64,000 nt of DNA, taken from the NCBI GenBank assembly GCA_013322215.1, contig JAAMEZ010000026.1:62001-126000 (forward strand), in the 5' to 3' direction. This document shows, one piece after another, positions 8,833 to 19,034 of the stretch. Below the pieces are notes generated by a model. The model saw only the letters and a list, made by a program, of their open reading frames with translations. It made no database searches and was not told the DNA's origin. Positions within the stretch are counted from its first letter, which is position 1; every line of letters starts with the position of its first letter. Both the position numbers and the translations under genes were made by a program. This DNA is from Martinezella rhizogenes (lineage in GTDB: Bacteria > Pseudomonadota > Alphaproteobacteria > Rhizobiales > Rhizobiaceae).

Positions 8833-11301
8833 ATGGGCGGGCGCTTGGCGGATCTCGGCGGTGGAATGCGGCTGAGCGAAGGATGGAATCTGGTATTGAC
8901 GGAGGCAGGCACCTGCATCTCGCCATCCAATGTGCCGCTGACGTCAGGCTTCATCCCGGCGCCCGTGCCGGGCACGGTGGCGGAAGCCCTGGAAAAGGCC
9001 GGTCGTTTCGACCGGACGAAGCCTGAGCCGCTTCATGACCGCGATGCCTGGTACATCTGCCGTCTGGTGGATGCGGAGGCCGGCGAGGCGGTCTTGCGGT
9101 TCGAGGGGCTTGCGACGCTCTGCGAAGTCTTCCTGAACGGCCAGCAAATCCTCGTCTCCGAGAGCATGTTCGAAGCGCACGACGTCGACGTTACCTTGCT
9201 TGGCGGGGACGAGCTGGCGCTTTGCTTCCGAGCGCTGGAGCCGAGGCTTTCCGAGCCCGGTCCGCGCGCCCGCTGGCGGCCGCAGATGATTACGCCGCTA
9301 GGCCTGCGGATGGTGCGCGCGACGCTGCTCGGCCACATGCCCGGCTGGTGCCCGGAGGTTCAGGCCATCGGTCCCTGGCGGCCGATTTCGCTGCTGCGGC
9401 CGAGCGCGCCCGTCATCCGCGATCTCTCCCTGCGGCCGGACTTGCTGGAAAACGGCGAGGGCAGGCTCTATGCCTCGCTTACGGCCGAGGGCGATATCAA
9501 CGAGCTGGTGCTGAAGTGCGGGGAGACGGAGCAGGCGTTCGAGAAGGACGGTCCCGGGCGCTATACCGCAATCCTGAAAATTCCGGGTGTGGCGCCCTGG
9601 TGGCCGCATACGCATGGCACGCCGCAGCTTCATGATGTGACGCTCATCGTCGATGGCATCGAACACGCGCTTGGAAAGACCGGTTTTCGCCGGCTGTCGG
9701 TCGATCGCGGCGCCGATGGTGAAGATTTCGCTGTGATCGTCAATGGCGAGCGGATCTTCTGCCGAGGCGCTGTGTGGACCACGGCGGATATCGTGCGCCT
9801 ACCCGGCAGCAGCAACGATTACCGGAGCTGGCTGCGGCTGGCGGCTGAGGCCGGCATGAACATGATCCGCATCGGCGGCACCATGGCCTATGAGACGCCG
9901 GAGTTCTTCCGCCTCTGCGACGAACTCGGCCTGATGGTCTGGCAGGATTTCATGTTCGCCAATTTCGACTATCCGAAGAATGACAAGGCCTTCAATGCCC
10001 ATGTCGAAACCGAGGTTTCGCAGCTTCTGAACCGCACGCGCCTCTCTCCTTCGCTGGCAATTCTTTGCGGCGGCAGCGAGATCCATCAGCAGGCGGCGAT
10101 GATGGGCCTGCCCGAACAGTTCTGGAAAAGCCCTGTTGTCGAGGAGATCATCCCGCCGGTCGTGCAATCGCTGCGGCCGGACGTGCCTTATGTCGTCAAC
10201 TCGCCCTCCGGCGGGCCGATGCCGTTTTCTTCGAATGTCGGCGTCACGCATTATTATGGCGTCGGTGCCTATATGCGGCCGCTTGCCGATGCGCGCCGCG
10301 CCGACGTCCGCTTTGCCGCCGAGAGCCTGGCTTTCGCGCATGTGCCGCAAGCCCGCACGCTCGATCAGTATCTTCCCGTTCCTGCAGTCCATAGCCCGCT
10401 ATGGAAAGAGCGCGTGCCGCGCGATCGCGGTGCTTCCTGGGATTTCGAGGATGTGCGCGATCATTATCTTCAGGAGCTTTACGGTTTTGAGCCAAACCGA
10501 CTGCGGCGGGAAGACCCGGATCTCTATCTCAACCTTTCGCGTGTCGTGACCGGCGAAGTCGCCGAAGAGACCTATGCCGAGTGGCGCCGCCAAGGTTCCG
10601 GCTGCAACGGCGCGCTCGTCTGGACGCTGCAGGATCTGCTTCCCGGCGCCGGCTGGGGCGTTATCGATTCGGCCGGAGAGCCGAAGCCGGTCTGGTACGG
10701 GCTGCGCCGCGCCTTCCGGCCGGTGCAGGTGCTGCTGATGGACGAGGGCACGAATGGTCTCGACGTGCATGTCATCAACGAAAGCGATGCGGCGCTCGAC
10801 CTGACCGTCGAGGTCTCCTGCTTGCGCGACGGCCGCCAGATCGTCGTTGGCGGCGGCCGCGATCTGGTGCTTGAGGCCCGTGGCAAGCAAAAGATAGCCT
10901 GCACTGAACTTTTCGGCGCCTTCTTCGATTCGACCTACGCCTTCCGTTTCGGTCCGCCGTCGCATGATGTCACGGTCGCGCGGCTGACGTCCCCGGCGAC
11001 CGGCGCGGTCGTCGCCCAGGCCTTCTACTTTCCGCTTGGGCGAAGCAAGGCATTCCATGATGCCGAGATCACGGCATCAGCGGTGCAGGAGGGCGAGGAT
11101 TGGTTCCTTGATCTGAGTGCCGACCGTTTTGCGCAATCGGTACAGATCGATCTGGAGGCCTATCGGGCCGAGGATGACTGGTTCCATCTTGCGCCCGGCA
11201 GCAGACGGCTTCGCCTGTACCGACGGGAGGGTGTTCCAGCCGATGTCATTCCATCCGGTCAGATCCGTTCTATCGGCAGTCGGCGGATCGTAGAGGTGTG
11301 A
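8833..11301 (+). CDS. Glycoside hydrolase family 2, beta-mannosidase/exo-glucosaminidase-like
   Basis: A protein of about 822 residues with GH2 architecture: jelly-roll sugar-binding domain, immunoglobulin-like domain, TIM barrel and C-terminal beta-domains. The probable acid/base is Glu416 in ILCGGSE, replacing the more usual NNE, and the probable nucleophile is Glu497 in AAESLAFAH. No signal peptide is seen, so it probably acts on a cytoplasmic oligosaccharide. Two starts are credible: ATG 8833 after GGAAGA, or ATG 8866 (MRLSEGWNL). It closes the operon begun at 5430, and a hairpin follows the stop. Substrate is unknown; hexosaminide or mannoside is likely by family. Confidence 0.85.
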   Translation: MGGRLADLGGGMRLSEGWNLVLTEAGTCISPSNVPLTSGFIPAPVPGTVAEALEKAGRFDRTKPEPLHDRDAWYICRLVDAEAGEAVLRFEGLATLCEVFLNGQQILVSESMFEAHDVDVTLLGGDELALCFRALEPRLSEPGPRARWRPQMITPLGLRMVRATLLGHMPGWCPEVQAIGPWRPISLLRPSAPVIRDLSLRPDLLENGEGRLYASLTAEGDINELVLKCGETEQAFEKDGPGRYTAILKIPGVAPWWPHTHGTPQLHDVTLIVDGIEHALGKTGFRRLSVDRGADGEDFAVIVNGERIFCRGAVWTTADIVRLPGSSNDYRSWLRLAAEAGMNMIRIGGTMAYETPEFFRLCDELGLMVWQDFMFANFDYPKNDKAFNAHVETEVSQLLNRTRLSPSLAILCGGSEIHQQAAMMGLPEQFWKSPVVEEIIPPVVQSLRPDVPYVVNSPSGGPMPFSSNVGVTHYYGVGAYMRPLADARRADVRFAAESLAFAHVPQARTLDQYLPVPAVHSPLWKERVPRDRGASWDFEDVRDHYLQELYGFEPNRLRREDPDLYLNLSRVVTGEVAEETYAEWRRQGSGCNGALVWTLQDLLPGAGWGVIDSAGEPKPVWYGLRRAFRPVQVLLMDEGTNGLDVHVINESDAALDLTVEVSCLRDGRQIVVGGGRDLVLEARGKQKIACTELFGAFFDSTYAFRFGPPSHDVTVARLTSPATGAVVAQAFYFPLGRSKAFHDAEITASAVQEGEDWFLDLSADRFAQSVQIDLEAYRAEDDWFHLAPGSRRLRLYRREGVPADVIPSGQIRSIGSRRIVEV

Positions 11302-11314
11302 GAGACTACGGGAA

Positions 11315-11342
11315 CTTATCTCGCCCGTCAGGGCGAGATAAG
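11315..11342. terminator. Hairpin between convergent operons
   Basis: A perfect 12-bp stem (CTTATCTCGCCC with GGGCGAGATAAG) around a GTCA tetraloop lies midway between the convergent stops at 11301 and 11365. No long T-run follows, so it may act as a weak or bidirectional terminator or as an mRNA-end stabiliser. Confidence 0.65.
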
Positions 11343-11364
11343 CCCCACCTGCTTCAACATGCTC

Positions 11365-12444
<1,080 letters not shown>

Positions 12445-12488
12445 GGGCGCTCCCTCCTTGTTGGTCCTGATGGCTCGCGGGGCAACGT

Positions 12489-13559
12489 TCATGACGGCCT
12501 CCAACTCTTGTATTTCTTGGCTTCCGGCCCGACGGGGAAGCGGACTTCGGTGCGGGTTTCCGACGATTCATAGAAGGCGGTGACCAGCTCCAGCGCCTGG
12601 CGGGCATCGACTGTGGTCACCGGCAGCGGTCCGCCCGACACCAGCGCTTCATGGAACAGTTTCATCTGCGTGTTGAAACGGTTCGGGATCGGCGACCAGT
12701 TGGCCAGCAACGCGTCGATCTTTGCGCCGATCTCGTCATTGGCCGGAACGATCTTCCAGGGGTCCTGACCGGGGCTATATGGCTCATGGTTGCTTTCGAT
12801 CAGGACATTTTCGAAGGCGAGGCGCAGGCGGCTGATCTGCTCCTGCGAGCCGAGCGTGGCGCTGATGGTGGCAAGCGCGCCGTTTTCCATCAGCAGGCTG
12901 GCGCTGGCGCAATCCTCCACTTCGATGTCGTTGACCCGGGTGGAGACACGGCCGAAGAGGCCTGCGATCGGCCCCATCAGATAGGTCAGCATGTCGTGCA
13001 GATGGATCGAGTGGGTCATCAGCACGCCGCCGAGCTCGGTATCCCACTTGCCGCGCCAGGGAACCGCGTAGTAATCGGCGCCGCGCACCCAATGCGTTTC
13101 CGATGTGGCGACATAGGGCTTGCCGGCAAGGCCTGAAGCGATGATGCGCTTGGCCTTCTGAATGCCGTCGCCATAGCGATACTGGAAGATCGGCATCAGC
13201 CGGCCCTTGGCTGTCTTTTCGGCCGCGATGACGACATCGACATCGGCGAGCGATCCGACGAGCGGCTTTTCGCAGACCACATGCTTGCCGGCTGCAAGCG
13301 CCTGCATGATGAGCTGGAAATGCGAGCCGGGCGGTGTGCAGATGTCGATAATGTCGATATCGGGCATGTTGAGGACTTCGGAGAAATCCTTCACGCGCCT
13401 TTCGATGTCGAATTCGTCACCGACGGCGTTCAGGCGCTCTTCGTTGAGATCGCAGAGAACGGCGACTTCGTAGCGATCAGAGTGAGGCAGATAGCCTTCC
13501 GTTATGTGGGAGCGGCCGATGCCGAGGCCGATGATCGCGACTTTCTTGATGTCGGACAT
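12489..13559 (-). CDS. Gfo/Idh/MocA family oxidoreductase
   Basis: A protein of 356 residues with an N-terminal Rossmann fold (VAIIGLGIGRSH) and the family's conserved EKP signature in HVVCEKPL, followed by the alpha/beta substrate domain. Members oxidise or reduce sugars, inositols or sugar acids with NAD(P). It lies in the TetR-controlled transport operon, seven bases after another oxidoreductase of the same superfamily but clearly different sequence, which suggests successive steps on the imported sugar. AGAGGT precedes the chosen ATG. Confidence 0.9.
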   Translation of the reverse strand: MSDIKKVAIIGLGIGRSHITEGYLPHSDRYEVAVLCDLNEERLNAVGDEFDIERRVKDFSEVLNMPDIDIIDICTPPGSHFQLIMQALAAGKHVVCEKPLVGSLADVDVVIAAEKTAKGRLMPIFQYRYGDGIQKAKRIIASGLAGKPYVATSETHWVRGADYYAVPWRGKWDTELGGVLMTHSIHLHDMLTYLMGPIAGLFGRVSTRVNDIEVEDCASASLLMENGALATISATLGSQEQISRLRLAFENVLIESNHEPYSPGQDPWKIVPANDEIGAKIDALLANWSPIPNRFNTQMKLFHEALVSGGPLPVTTVDARQALELVTAFYESSETRTEVRFPVGPEAKKYKSWRPS

Positions 13560-13566
13560 GACGCAA

Positions 13567-14592
13567 TTACCTCTGAATGCGGTTGAGCGATGTTGCCTCG
13601 GCAAGCGCCTGCGCCTTCAGCGCCAGCTCCATCGCCTTAAAGCAATGTTCCTGGCCCATCGCCGTTTCGGTGCGGTCTCTTATGTCGGCGGCAAGCTGGC
13701 GGCCGTAGGGCAGCTCCACTCCGGTGCAATCGATATGCTGCATGCCCTTGCGGTCGGTGAGAAAGAGGTGATCGGTGCCGGAGCGGCCGGCAACGTCGAT
13801 ATATTTGCGCAGTTCGATCGTGCCTTCGGTGCCGACGATGAAGAGGCGACCGTCGCCCCAGGTGGAGAGACCGTCCGGTGTGAACCAGTCGACGCGGACA
13901 TAGCCGGTGACGTCGGGCGTCCTCACATGGAAATCGCCATAGTCCTGCAGGCCGGGTGTTTCCGGATTGGCGCGATTGGACACTGTCGCCGACAGCACTT
14001 CTGCTTCCAGCGAGTCAGCGAAGAACAGGAACTGCTCGCATTGATGCGAGGCGATGTCGGCGATGATGCCGCCATAGCGCTTGCGGTCGAAGAACCAGTC
14101 CGGCCGGGTCGGCTTGCGCAGCCGGTGCGGGCCGAGACCCGTCGTGTGGATGACCTTGCCGATAGCGCCTGATTTCACCAGTTCGCCGGCCTTGACGGTC
14201 GATGCCGTTTCGAAATGCTCGGAATAGAGGATGGAGACGATGCGTTTGGTTTCGGCCTGCACCTTTTTGACATCCACCAGCTGATCCAGCGTCACCATGC
14301 CGGGCTTGTCGAGCATCACATCCTTGCCGTGGCGCATGGCCTCGATGGCAAGGCCGGCCCGCTCACTGGAAATCGCCGCGCTGACGATCAACGCGATGGA
14401 GCTGTCCTCCAGGATTTCTCTTTTGTCGGCGACGCGTTTAGCCTGTGGGAAGCGGCTGGCGAAGACGGCAGCGAGGTCATCTTCCACGGCATGGAAGGCG
14501 ACGAGTTCGGCGCCGGCCCGCAGCATGACGTTGACCTGGCCATAGATGTGATCGTGATTGAGGCCGATGGCGGCGAAGCGCAACGCGCTCAT
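13567..14592 (-). CDS. Gfo/Idh/MocA family oxidoreductase
   Basis: A protein of 341 residues starting MSALRFAAIGLNHDH. The nucleotide-binding loop is less glycine-rich than usual, and the expected EKP triad appears as DKP in VMLDKPGM, so this is a divergent member. It probably still uses NAD(P) on a sugar-derived substrate. AAAGGAAA precedes the start. It sits between the permease genes and a second oxidoreductase in the same operon. Confidence 0.88.
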   Translation of the reverse strand: MSALRFAAIGLNHDHIYGQVNVMLRAGAELVAFHAVEDDLAAVFASRFPQAKRVADKREILEDSSIALIVSAAISSERAGLAIEAMRHGKDVMLDKPGMVTLDQLVDVKKVQAETKRIVSILYSEHFETASTVKAGELVKSGAIGKVIHTTGLGPHRLRKPTRPDWFFDRKRYGGIIADIASHQCEQFLFFADSLEAEVLSATVSNRANPETPGLQDYGDFHVRTPDVTGYVRVDWFTPDGLSTWGDGRLFIVGTEGTIELRKYIDVAGRSGTDHLFLTDRKGMQHIDCTGVELPYGRQLAADIRDRTETAMGQEHCFKAMELALKAQALAEATSLNRIQR

Positions 14593-14665
14593 GCGACATT
14601 TCCTTTCAGTGGGTTTCTTGGTTCGCAGCCCCAAATCTTGGGTATTCGGGACTGCGGGTTCGTAG

Positions 14666-15550
14666 TCAGCGCTTGAGGCCGGCGGTCGCGATGCCGTCGA
14701 TCAGCAGCCTCTGGAAGAAGAGGAAGATCAGGAAGACCGGGATCAGCGACAGGCTCGACATGGCAAACAGGCTGCTCCAGTCGGAACTTCCGGTGGAGTC
14801 CACGAAGGAGCGCAGGCCGAGCTGCACGGTGTAGGTGTTGATATCAGAGAGGTAGATCAGCGGCCCGAAGAAATCGTCCCATGTCCAGATGAAGGAGAAG
14901 ATGGCGGCCGTCGCCAGAACGGGAAGCGACAGCGGCAGCATGATGCGCCAGTAGATACGCCAGGGGCTGCAGCCGTCCATCATCGCAGCCTCGTCCAGTT
15001 CGCGAGGAATACCGCGGAAGAACTGCACCATCAGGAAGATGAAGAAGGCATCGACCGCGAGGAATTTCGGCACGACGAGCGGCAGCATCGTCTTCACCCA
15101 GCCGAGCTTCAGGAAGAGGATATATTGCGGGATCAGCGTGACGTGATAAGGCAGCATCAGGGTGCCGAGCATCAGCGCGAACCAGAAATTCTTGCCCCAG
15201 AAGTTCAGCCGCGCGAAGGCATAGGCCGCGAGCGAGCAGGAAATCACGTTGCCGATGACCGAAAGCACGGCGATGACGGCGGAATTCCAGACGAAAGTAC
15301 CGAAGGTGACCTGGCCGCCGAACCAGCCGCGGGCATAGGAACTGAAATCGAAATGCGACGGGATCAGCGATGCCGTGCCGAAGATCTCGTTCTGGTCCTT
15401 GATCGAGCCTGAGAGCATCCACAGCAGCGGATAGAGCATCACGATCGACGCGGCGATGAGGGCGATGTGGATGAGGACGGAGAGGAACCACGGGCGCTCG
15501 CGCGGCGGCTTCATGTCCTCGGCAAAATGGGTGAGCTTCGCGTCAGTCAT
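14666..15550 (-). CDS. Carbohydrate ABC transporter permease (MalG type)
   Basis: A protein of 294 residues with about six membrane helices and the EAA loop around DEAAMMDGCSPWRIYWRIMLP that contacts the ATPase. A CUT1-type inner-membrane permease pairing with the upstream MalF-type partner. The start at 15550 overlaps the end of that partner by 8 bp, so the two are co-translated; upstream extension of the open frame is only the shadow of the partner gene. Confidence 0.93.
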   Translation of the reverse strand: MTDAKLTHFAEDMKPPRERPWFLSVLIHIALIAASIVMLYPLLWMLSGSIKDQNEIFGTASLIPSHFDFSSYARGWFGGQVTFGTFVWNSAVIAVLSVIGNVISCSLAAYAFARLNFWGKNFWFALMLGTLMLPYHVTLIPQYILFLKLGWVKTMLPLVVPKFLAVDAFFIFLMVQFFRGIPRELDEAAMMDGCSPWRIYWRIMLPLSLPVLATAAIFSFIWTWDDFFGPLIYLSDINTYTVQLGLRSFVDSTGSSDWSSLFAMSSLSLIPVFLIFLFFQRLLIDGIATAGLKR

Positions 15551-16511
15551 CGTAGTGGACCCAATAACGAGCGGAGAGGAAGGAGAAGGCGGTGAAGATC
15601 GCGATGATAACAACCAGAACCCAGGCGAGGGCAGCCGCATAGCCCATGCGGAAATAGCCGAAGGCTTCCTGGTAGAGATAGAGCGTGTAGAACAGCGTCG
15701 AATCGATCGGCCCGCCGGTGCCGGAGGAAATGACATAGGCCGGCGTGAAAGCCTTGAAGGCATCGATCGTCTGGACCACGGCGTTGAAGAAGATCACCGG
15801 CGTCAGCAGTGGCAGCGTAATCTTGAAGAAGATCCGTGCCTTGGAGGCGCCGTCGAGGCTGGCGGCTTCGTAAAGATCGGTCGGGATCTGCCTGAGTCCG
15901 GCGAGGAAGATGATCATTGGCGAGCCGAACTGCCAGATGGCAAGGATCACGAGCGTATAGAGCGAATAATCCGGATTTGAAATCCAGCTCGGGCCGTTGA
16001 TGCCGAAGAGATACCAGAGCAGGGTGTTGACGATGCCGTCGGCATCGAAGATCTGCCGCCACAACACCGCGATCGCAACGCTGGAGCCGAGTAGCGACGG
16101 CAGGTAGAAGATGGCGCGGTAGACCGGCAAGCCCTTGATGCCACGGTTCAATAGCAGCGCCACCGAGAGCGCGAAGGCCAGCTTCAGCGGCACGGAGCAG
16201 ACGACATAGAACAGCGTCACCTTCAGCGACGACAGGAACTTGTCGTCCGCCGTCGCGATCCGCACATAGTTGTCGATGCCGACGAGGTTCGGCGACTGCA
16301 GCAGATTGTAGTCGGTGAAGGAGAGATAGAGCGAGGCGATCGCCGGCCCGAGGGTCAGGCCGAAGAAGCCGATGAACCACGGTAGAAGGAAGAGATAGCC
16401 GGGTGCGTTGCGCGCGAATGCGCCCGGCGCCTTATAGGTGGTTTCCACGCGCAACGGCGCGGGCGCGCCGACGACCATGCCGCCGGCAACGCTCTTGCTG
16501 TTTGTACCCAC
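15543..16511 (-). CDS. Carbohydrate ABC transporter permease (MalF type)
   Basis: A protein of 322 residues with a short cytoplasmic N-terminus (about 40 residues) and six predicted helices; the EAA loop reads YEAASLDGASKARIFFKITLP. It forms the heteromeric channel with the MalG-type permease downstream and begins four bases after the binding-protein stop. Confidence 0.93.
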   Translation of the reverse strand: MGTNSKSVAGGMVVGAPAPLRVETTYKAPGAFARNAPGYLFLLPWFIGFFGLTLGPAIASLYLSFTDYNLLQSPNLVGIDNYVRIATADDKFLSSLKVTLFYVVCSVPLKLAFALSVALLLNRGIKGLPVYRAIFYLPSLLGSSVAIAVLWRQIFDADGIVNTLLWYLFGINGPSWISNPDYSLYTLVILAIWQFGSPMIIFLAGLRQIPTDLYEAASLDGASKARIFFKITLPLLTPVIFFNAVVQTIDAFKAFTPAYVISSGTGGPIDSTLFYTLYLYQEAFGYFRMGYAAALAWVLVVIIAIFTAFSFLSARYWVHYDD

Positions 16512-16515
16512 GGTA

Positions 16516-17799
16516 TCAGCCTCGCGTAATGTTTGCTGCTGCTTGTTCGGTGAACTTCGCGCCAGCGTCCTGCGCGCTGGTTTTGCCGAAGGCCACCTCC
16601 TCGGCGATCTTCTTCAGCAGGAATGCATTTTCGCCGGCGCCGTTCGGCGGAGACGGCGGCAGCGCTCCGACATGCGGCGTCAGCCGGCCAATATAATCGA
16701 CCACCTGCTTGCTCGTCGCATCGAGATCCGGGGTCAAGAGATCGCGGATCTTCGGCGAGGCTGGGACGCCGCGCTCGACGCCAAGCGTCTTCGCGCCTTC
16801 CGGGTCCTCCACCAGATAATTGACGAAGGCGACGGCGGCGTCCTTGTTCTGGGACGTTGCCGAAACCGACATCAGCATCGACGGCTTCAGATACTGGCCG
16901 GGCTTGCTGTCGGGGTTGCTGGGATAGGCGACCAGGTCGATCTTTTCCTTGACGAGGCCTTGAATGGCGACGAACTGGTTCGAATGGGCGTAGCTGACGG
17001 CGGCCTTCTTGGTCACCAGCATGTCGGTTTCGAGGGTCTGCTGGTCCAGTGCCTGGACGTCGGCCGGCGTGCAGGCGCCGATCTTGCGCATATGGCCCCA
17101 GAAATCGAACCATTCGGTCGCGTCTTTCGCCTCGAAAGCCAGCTTGCCGTCGGTCGTATAGAGCGCCTTGCCGCGCTGGCGCAGCCAGCATTCGAAGGCG
17201 GGCTCGCCGCCGCTTGCATCCGCCGTGCCGTAGAAGCCGCGGCGTTTCTTGGCGGCCGTAACCTTGGCGCAGGCATCGCCAAGCTGCTCCCAGGCCATGC
17301 CGTCATGCGGCGGCTCGACGCCGGCTTCCGTCCAGGCGGCGGTGTTGACGACGACCATCGAGGAATTCACGCCGAGGCTGACGCCGTAGATCTTGTTGTC
17401 GACCTTGCCGGAATCGATGTTGGCCGGGCCGAAATCCTCGATCGCCAGGCTCTTGCCGAGATAGGGCGTCATATCGAGCAGCGCGCCGCGGCGGGCATAT
17501 TCGAAGATGTAGCGATAATCCATCTGGATGAGATCGGGCGCGTTGCCGCCGCCGGTCTGGGTGGCCAAGCGCGTCCAGTAGCTGTCCCAGCCGAAGGATT
17601 CGCCGGCGATGGTGATATCCGGGTTCTTCGCCTGATAGGCCTTTACGGCTGCAAATGTCCGGTCGCTGCGCTCCTTCGACCCCCACCAAAGAAGGCGCAT
17701 CGCGGTTGCCGCATTGGCGCGGGAAAGTCCGATACTGCTGAAAGCTAGCGTGGCTGCCATTCCGGCAAGCAACTGCCGGCGGTCGATCGTCAACGTCAT
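16516..17799 (-). CDS. Extracellular solute-binding protein family 1, Tat-exported
   Basis: A protein of 427 residues with a twin-arginine signal (DRRQLLAG, then a hydrophobic stretch and cleavage near SRANA at about residue 30) and the two-lobe fold of CUT1 sugar-binding proteins. It is the first gene of the operon that includes both permeases, two oxidoreductases and the ATPase. A TetR-type operator lies 50-67 bp upstream of the start. It has a clear paralogue at 26873-28168: both share a Tat signal, the block WLRQRGK, and GVERGVP followed by SP. The ligand is unknown. Confidence 0.93.
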   Translation of the reverse strand: MTLTIDRRQLLAGMAATLAFSSIGLSRANAATAMRLLWWGSKERSDRTFAAVKAYQAKNPDITIAGESFGWDSYWTRLATQTGGGNAPDLIQMDYRYIFEYARRGALLDMTPYLGKSLAIEDFGPANIDSGKVDNKIYGVSLGVNSSMVVVNTAAWTEAGVEPPHDGMAWEQLGDACAKVTAAKKRRGFYGTADASGGEPAFECWLRQRGKALYTTDGKLAFEAKDATEWFDFWGHMRKIGACTPADVQALDQQTLETDMLVTKKAAVSYAHSNQFVAIQGLVKEKIDLVAYPSNPDSKPGQYLKPSMLMSVSATSQNKDAAVAFVNYLVEDPEGAKTLGVERGVPASPKIRDLLTPDLDATSKQVVDYIGRLTPHVGALPPSPPNGAGENAFLLKKIAEEVAFGKTSAQDAGAKFTEQAAANITRG

Positions 17800-17848
17800 C
17801 CTGGTCTCCTCCCCAGCGAACCGATGATTTACGAACTGCTTTGCATGA

Positions 17849-17866
17849 TATAACTATTTGGTTACA
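17849..17866. promoter_or_regulatory. Probable TetR operator, imperfect copy
   Basis: TATAACTATTTGGTTACA matches the perfect palindrome at 18757-18774 at 15 of 18 positions. It lies between the divergent starts of the binding-protein operon (17799) and the tetR gene (17981), where a repressor could control both. Confidence 0.7.
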
Positions 17867-17980
17867 AGTTGGATAGAAACGCGATCGCTGTCAAGCACCA
17901 ATCGCGTCGTAATGAAAACGAGGCGTGCGGGAGCCGGCAGCATCCATCGCTAATGCTATCGTTCGGGAAGGAGATCGTCT

Positions 17981-18685
17981 ATGGCGGGCAGGGCGAGACA
18001 AGAGACTGAAAATACAGCACAAGCGGATGCCGATAAGGCCGTCGCGAAGCGATCGAAGAAGGTGTCGCGCAATCCGCAGCGCACCCAGGAAACGATCCTG
18101 GAAGCGGCAACGGAAGAATTTGCCGCGCACGGTTTCGGCGGCGCCCGGGTGGATGCTATCGCGGCGCGGGCGCAGACCAACAAGCGGATGCTGTATCACT
18201 ATTTCGGCGACAAGGAGGGGCTCTATCTCGCCGTGCTGGAGGCGACCTATGCGACGATCCGCAACGCCGAAAAGCAGCTCGATCTGGCACGCCGCCATCC
18301 GGAGGAGGGGATGCGGGAGCTGGCCTTGTTTACCTGGCGGCATTTCCTTGCGCATCCCGAGTTTCTAAGCCTGCTTGCCACCGAAAACCTGCATCATGCG
18401 CATTATCTGCAGCGGTCGGACAAAGTTTCGGCCATGCATTCGCATCTGATCGACGAACTTGCGGATGTGCTGCGCCGCGGCGAGGCGCTTGGCATTTTCC
18501 GGCCGGCGGTCGATCCCATATCGGTCTATCTCACGATCGCGGCACTCGGCTTTTTCTATTTGTCGAACCGTCACACCTTGTCGACGATTTTTGCGCGGAA
18601 GCTGACGGCGCCGGATGCGCTGAATGACTGGGGTGAGCATATTGTTGCCGTTACGCTCGCTTCGATCCGCGTACACGGCGCCTAG
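17981..18685 (+). CDS. TetR family transcriptional regulator
   Basis: A protein of 234 residues with a basic, disordered N-terminus (about 30 residues) and a TetR helix-turn-helix at about 35-80 (ILEAATEEFAAHGFGGARV, then KRMLYHYFGDKEGLY). The C-terminal ligand domain resembles the TetR group that controls sugar or carboxylate catabolism genes. It is divergent from the transport operon and followed by the enolase-superfamily operon; matching operator sites lie on both sides of the gene. GGAAGGAGAT precedes the ATG. TetR control of a CUT1 sugar system is uncommon; LacI, ROK or DeoR is usual. Confidence 0.93.
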   Translation: MAGRARQETENTAQADADKAVAKRSKKVSRNPQRTQETILEAATEEFAAHGFGGARVDAIAARAQTNKRMLYHYFGDKEGLYLAVLEATYATIRNAEKQLDLARRHPEEGMRELALFTWRHFLAHPEFLSLLATENLHHAHYLQRSDKVSAMHSHLIDELADVLRRGEALGIFRPAVDPISVYLTIAALGFFYLSNRHTLSTIFARKLTAPDALNDWGEHIVAVTLASIRVHGA

Positions 18686-18756
18686 AAACGGGGGCTCCGG
18701 TGCCTTCGAGAAATTTTCAAAAGGTGATTGACAAGGCTGACGACAACGCGCGATCT

Positions 18757-18774
18757 TGTAACCATATGGTTACA
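18757..18774. promoter_or_regulatory. Perfect palindromic operator, probable TetR site
   Basis: TGTAACCATATGGTTACA is a perfect 18-bp palindrome in the 349-bp gap between tetR and the enolase-superfamily gene. A TTGACA box sits upstream at 18728-18733, which would place the palindrome around the -10 or start region. The sequence recurs nearly intact at 17849-17866. Confidence 0.75.
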
Positions 18775-18931
18775 TTGCTTAGGTGGCCAAATATTTGCTT
18801 TTCCTGGTTCTGGAGGGAACCGGGCATGGAGGAGATAGTGTGAAATCTGCCGTATCGACATGATCCGTCGCCTGCCGCAAGGTGATGCGACCGGCTGACG
18901 ACGGTACAACTGGTTCTGCAATGAATTACAT

Positions 18932-19018
18932 AGCCCCTCTCCGCCCCTCTCCCCGCACGCGGGGTGAGGGGCCACGCACGCCAGTAGCCCAGATATACAG
19001 ACTTGCCTGACAATCACG
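18932..19018. repeat. Dispersed intergenic repeat, 'CCCTCTCCCCGC' family, short copy
   Basis: Contains the hairpin CCCTCTCCCCGC/ACGC/GGGGTGAGGG and ends with CTTGCCTGACAATCAC. Related, longer copies are at 28228-28413 and 44551-44735. With the operator, it fills the 18686-19034 gap, where I see no gene. The copy stops only about 16 bp before the next ATG. Confidence 0.7.
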
Positions 19019-19034
19019 GGAGCCGACCAGCATC

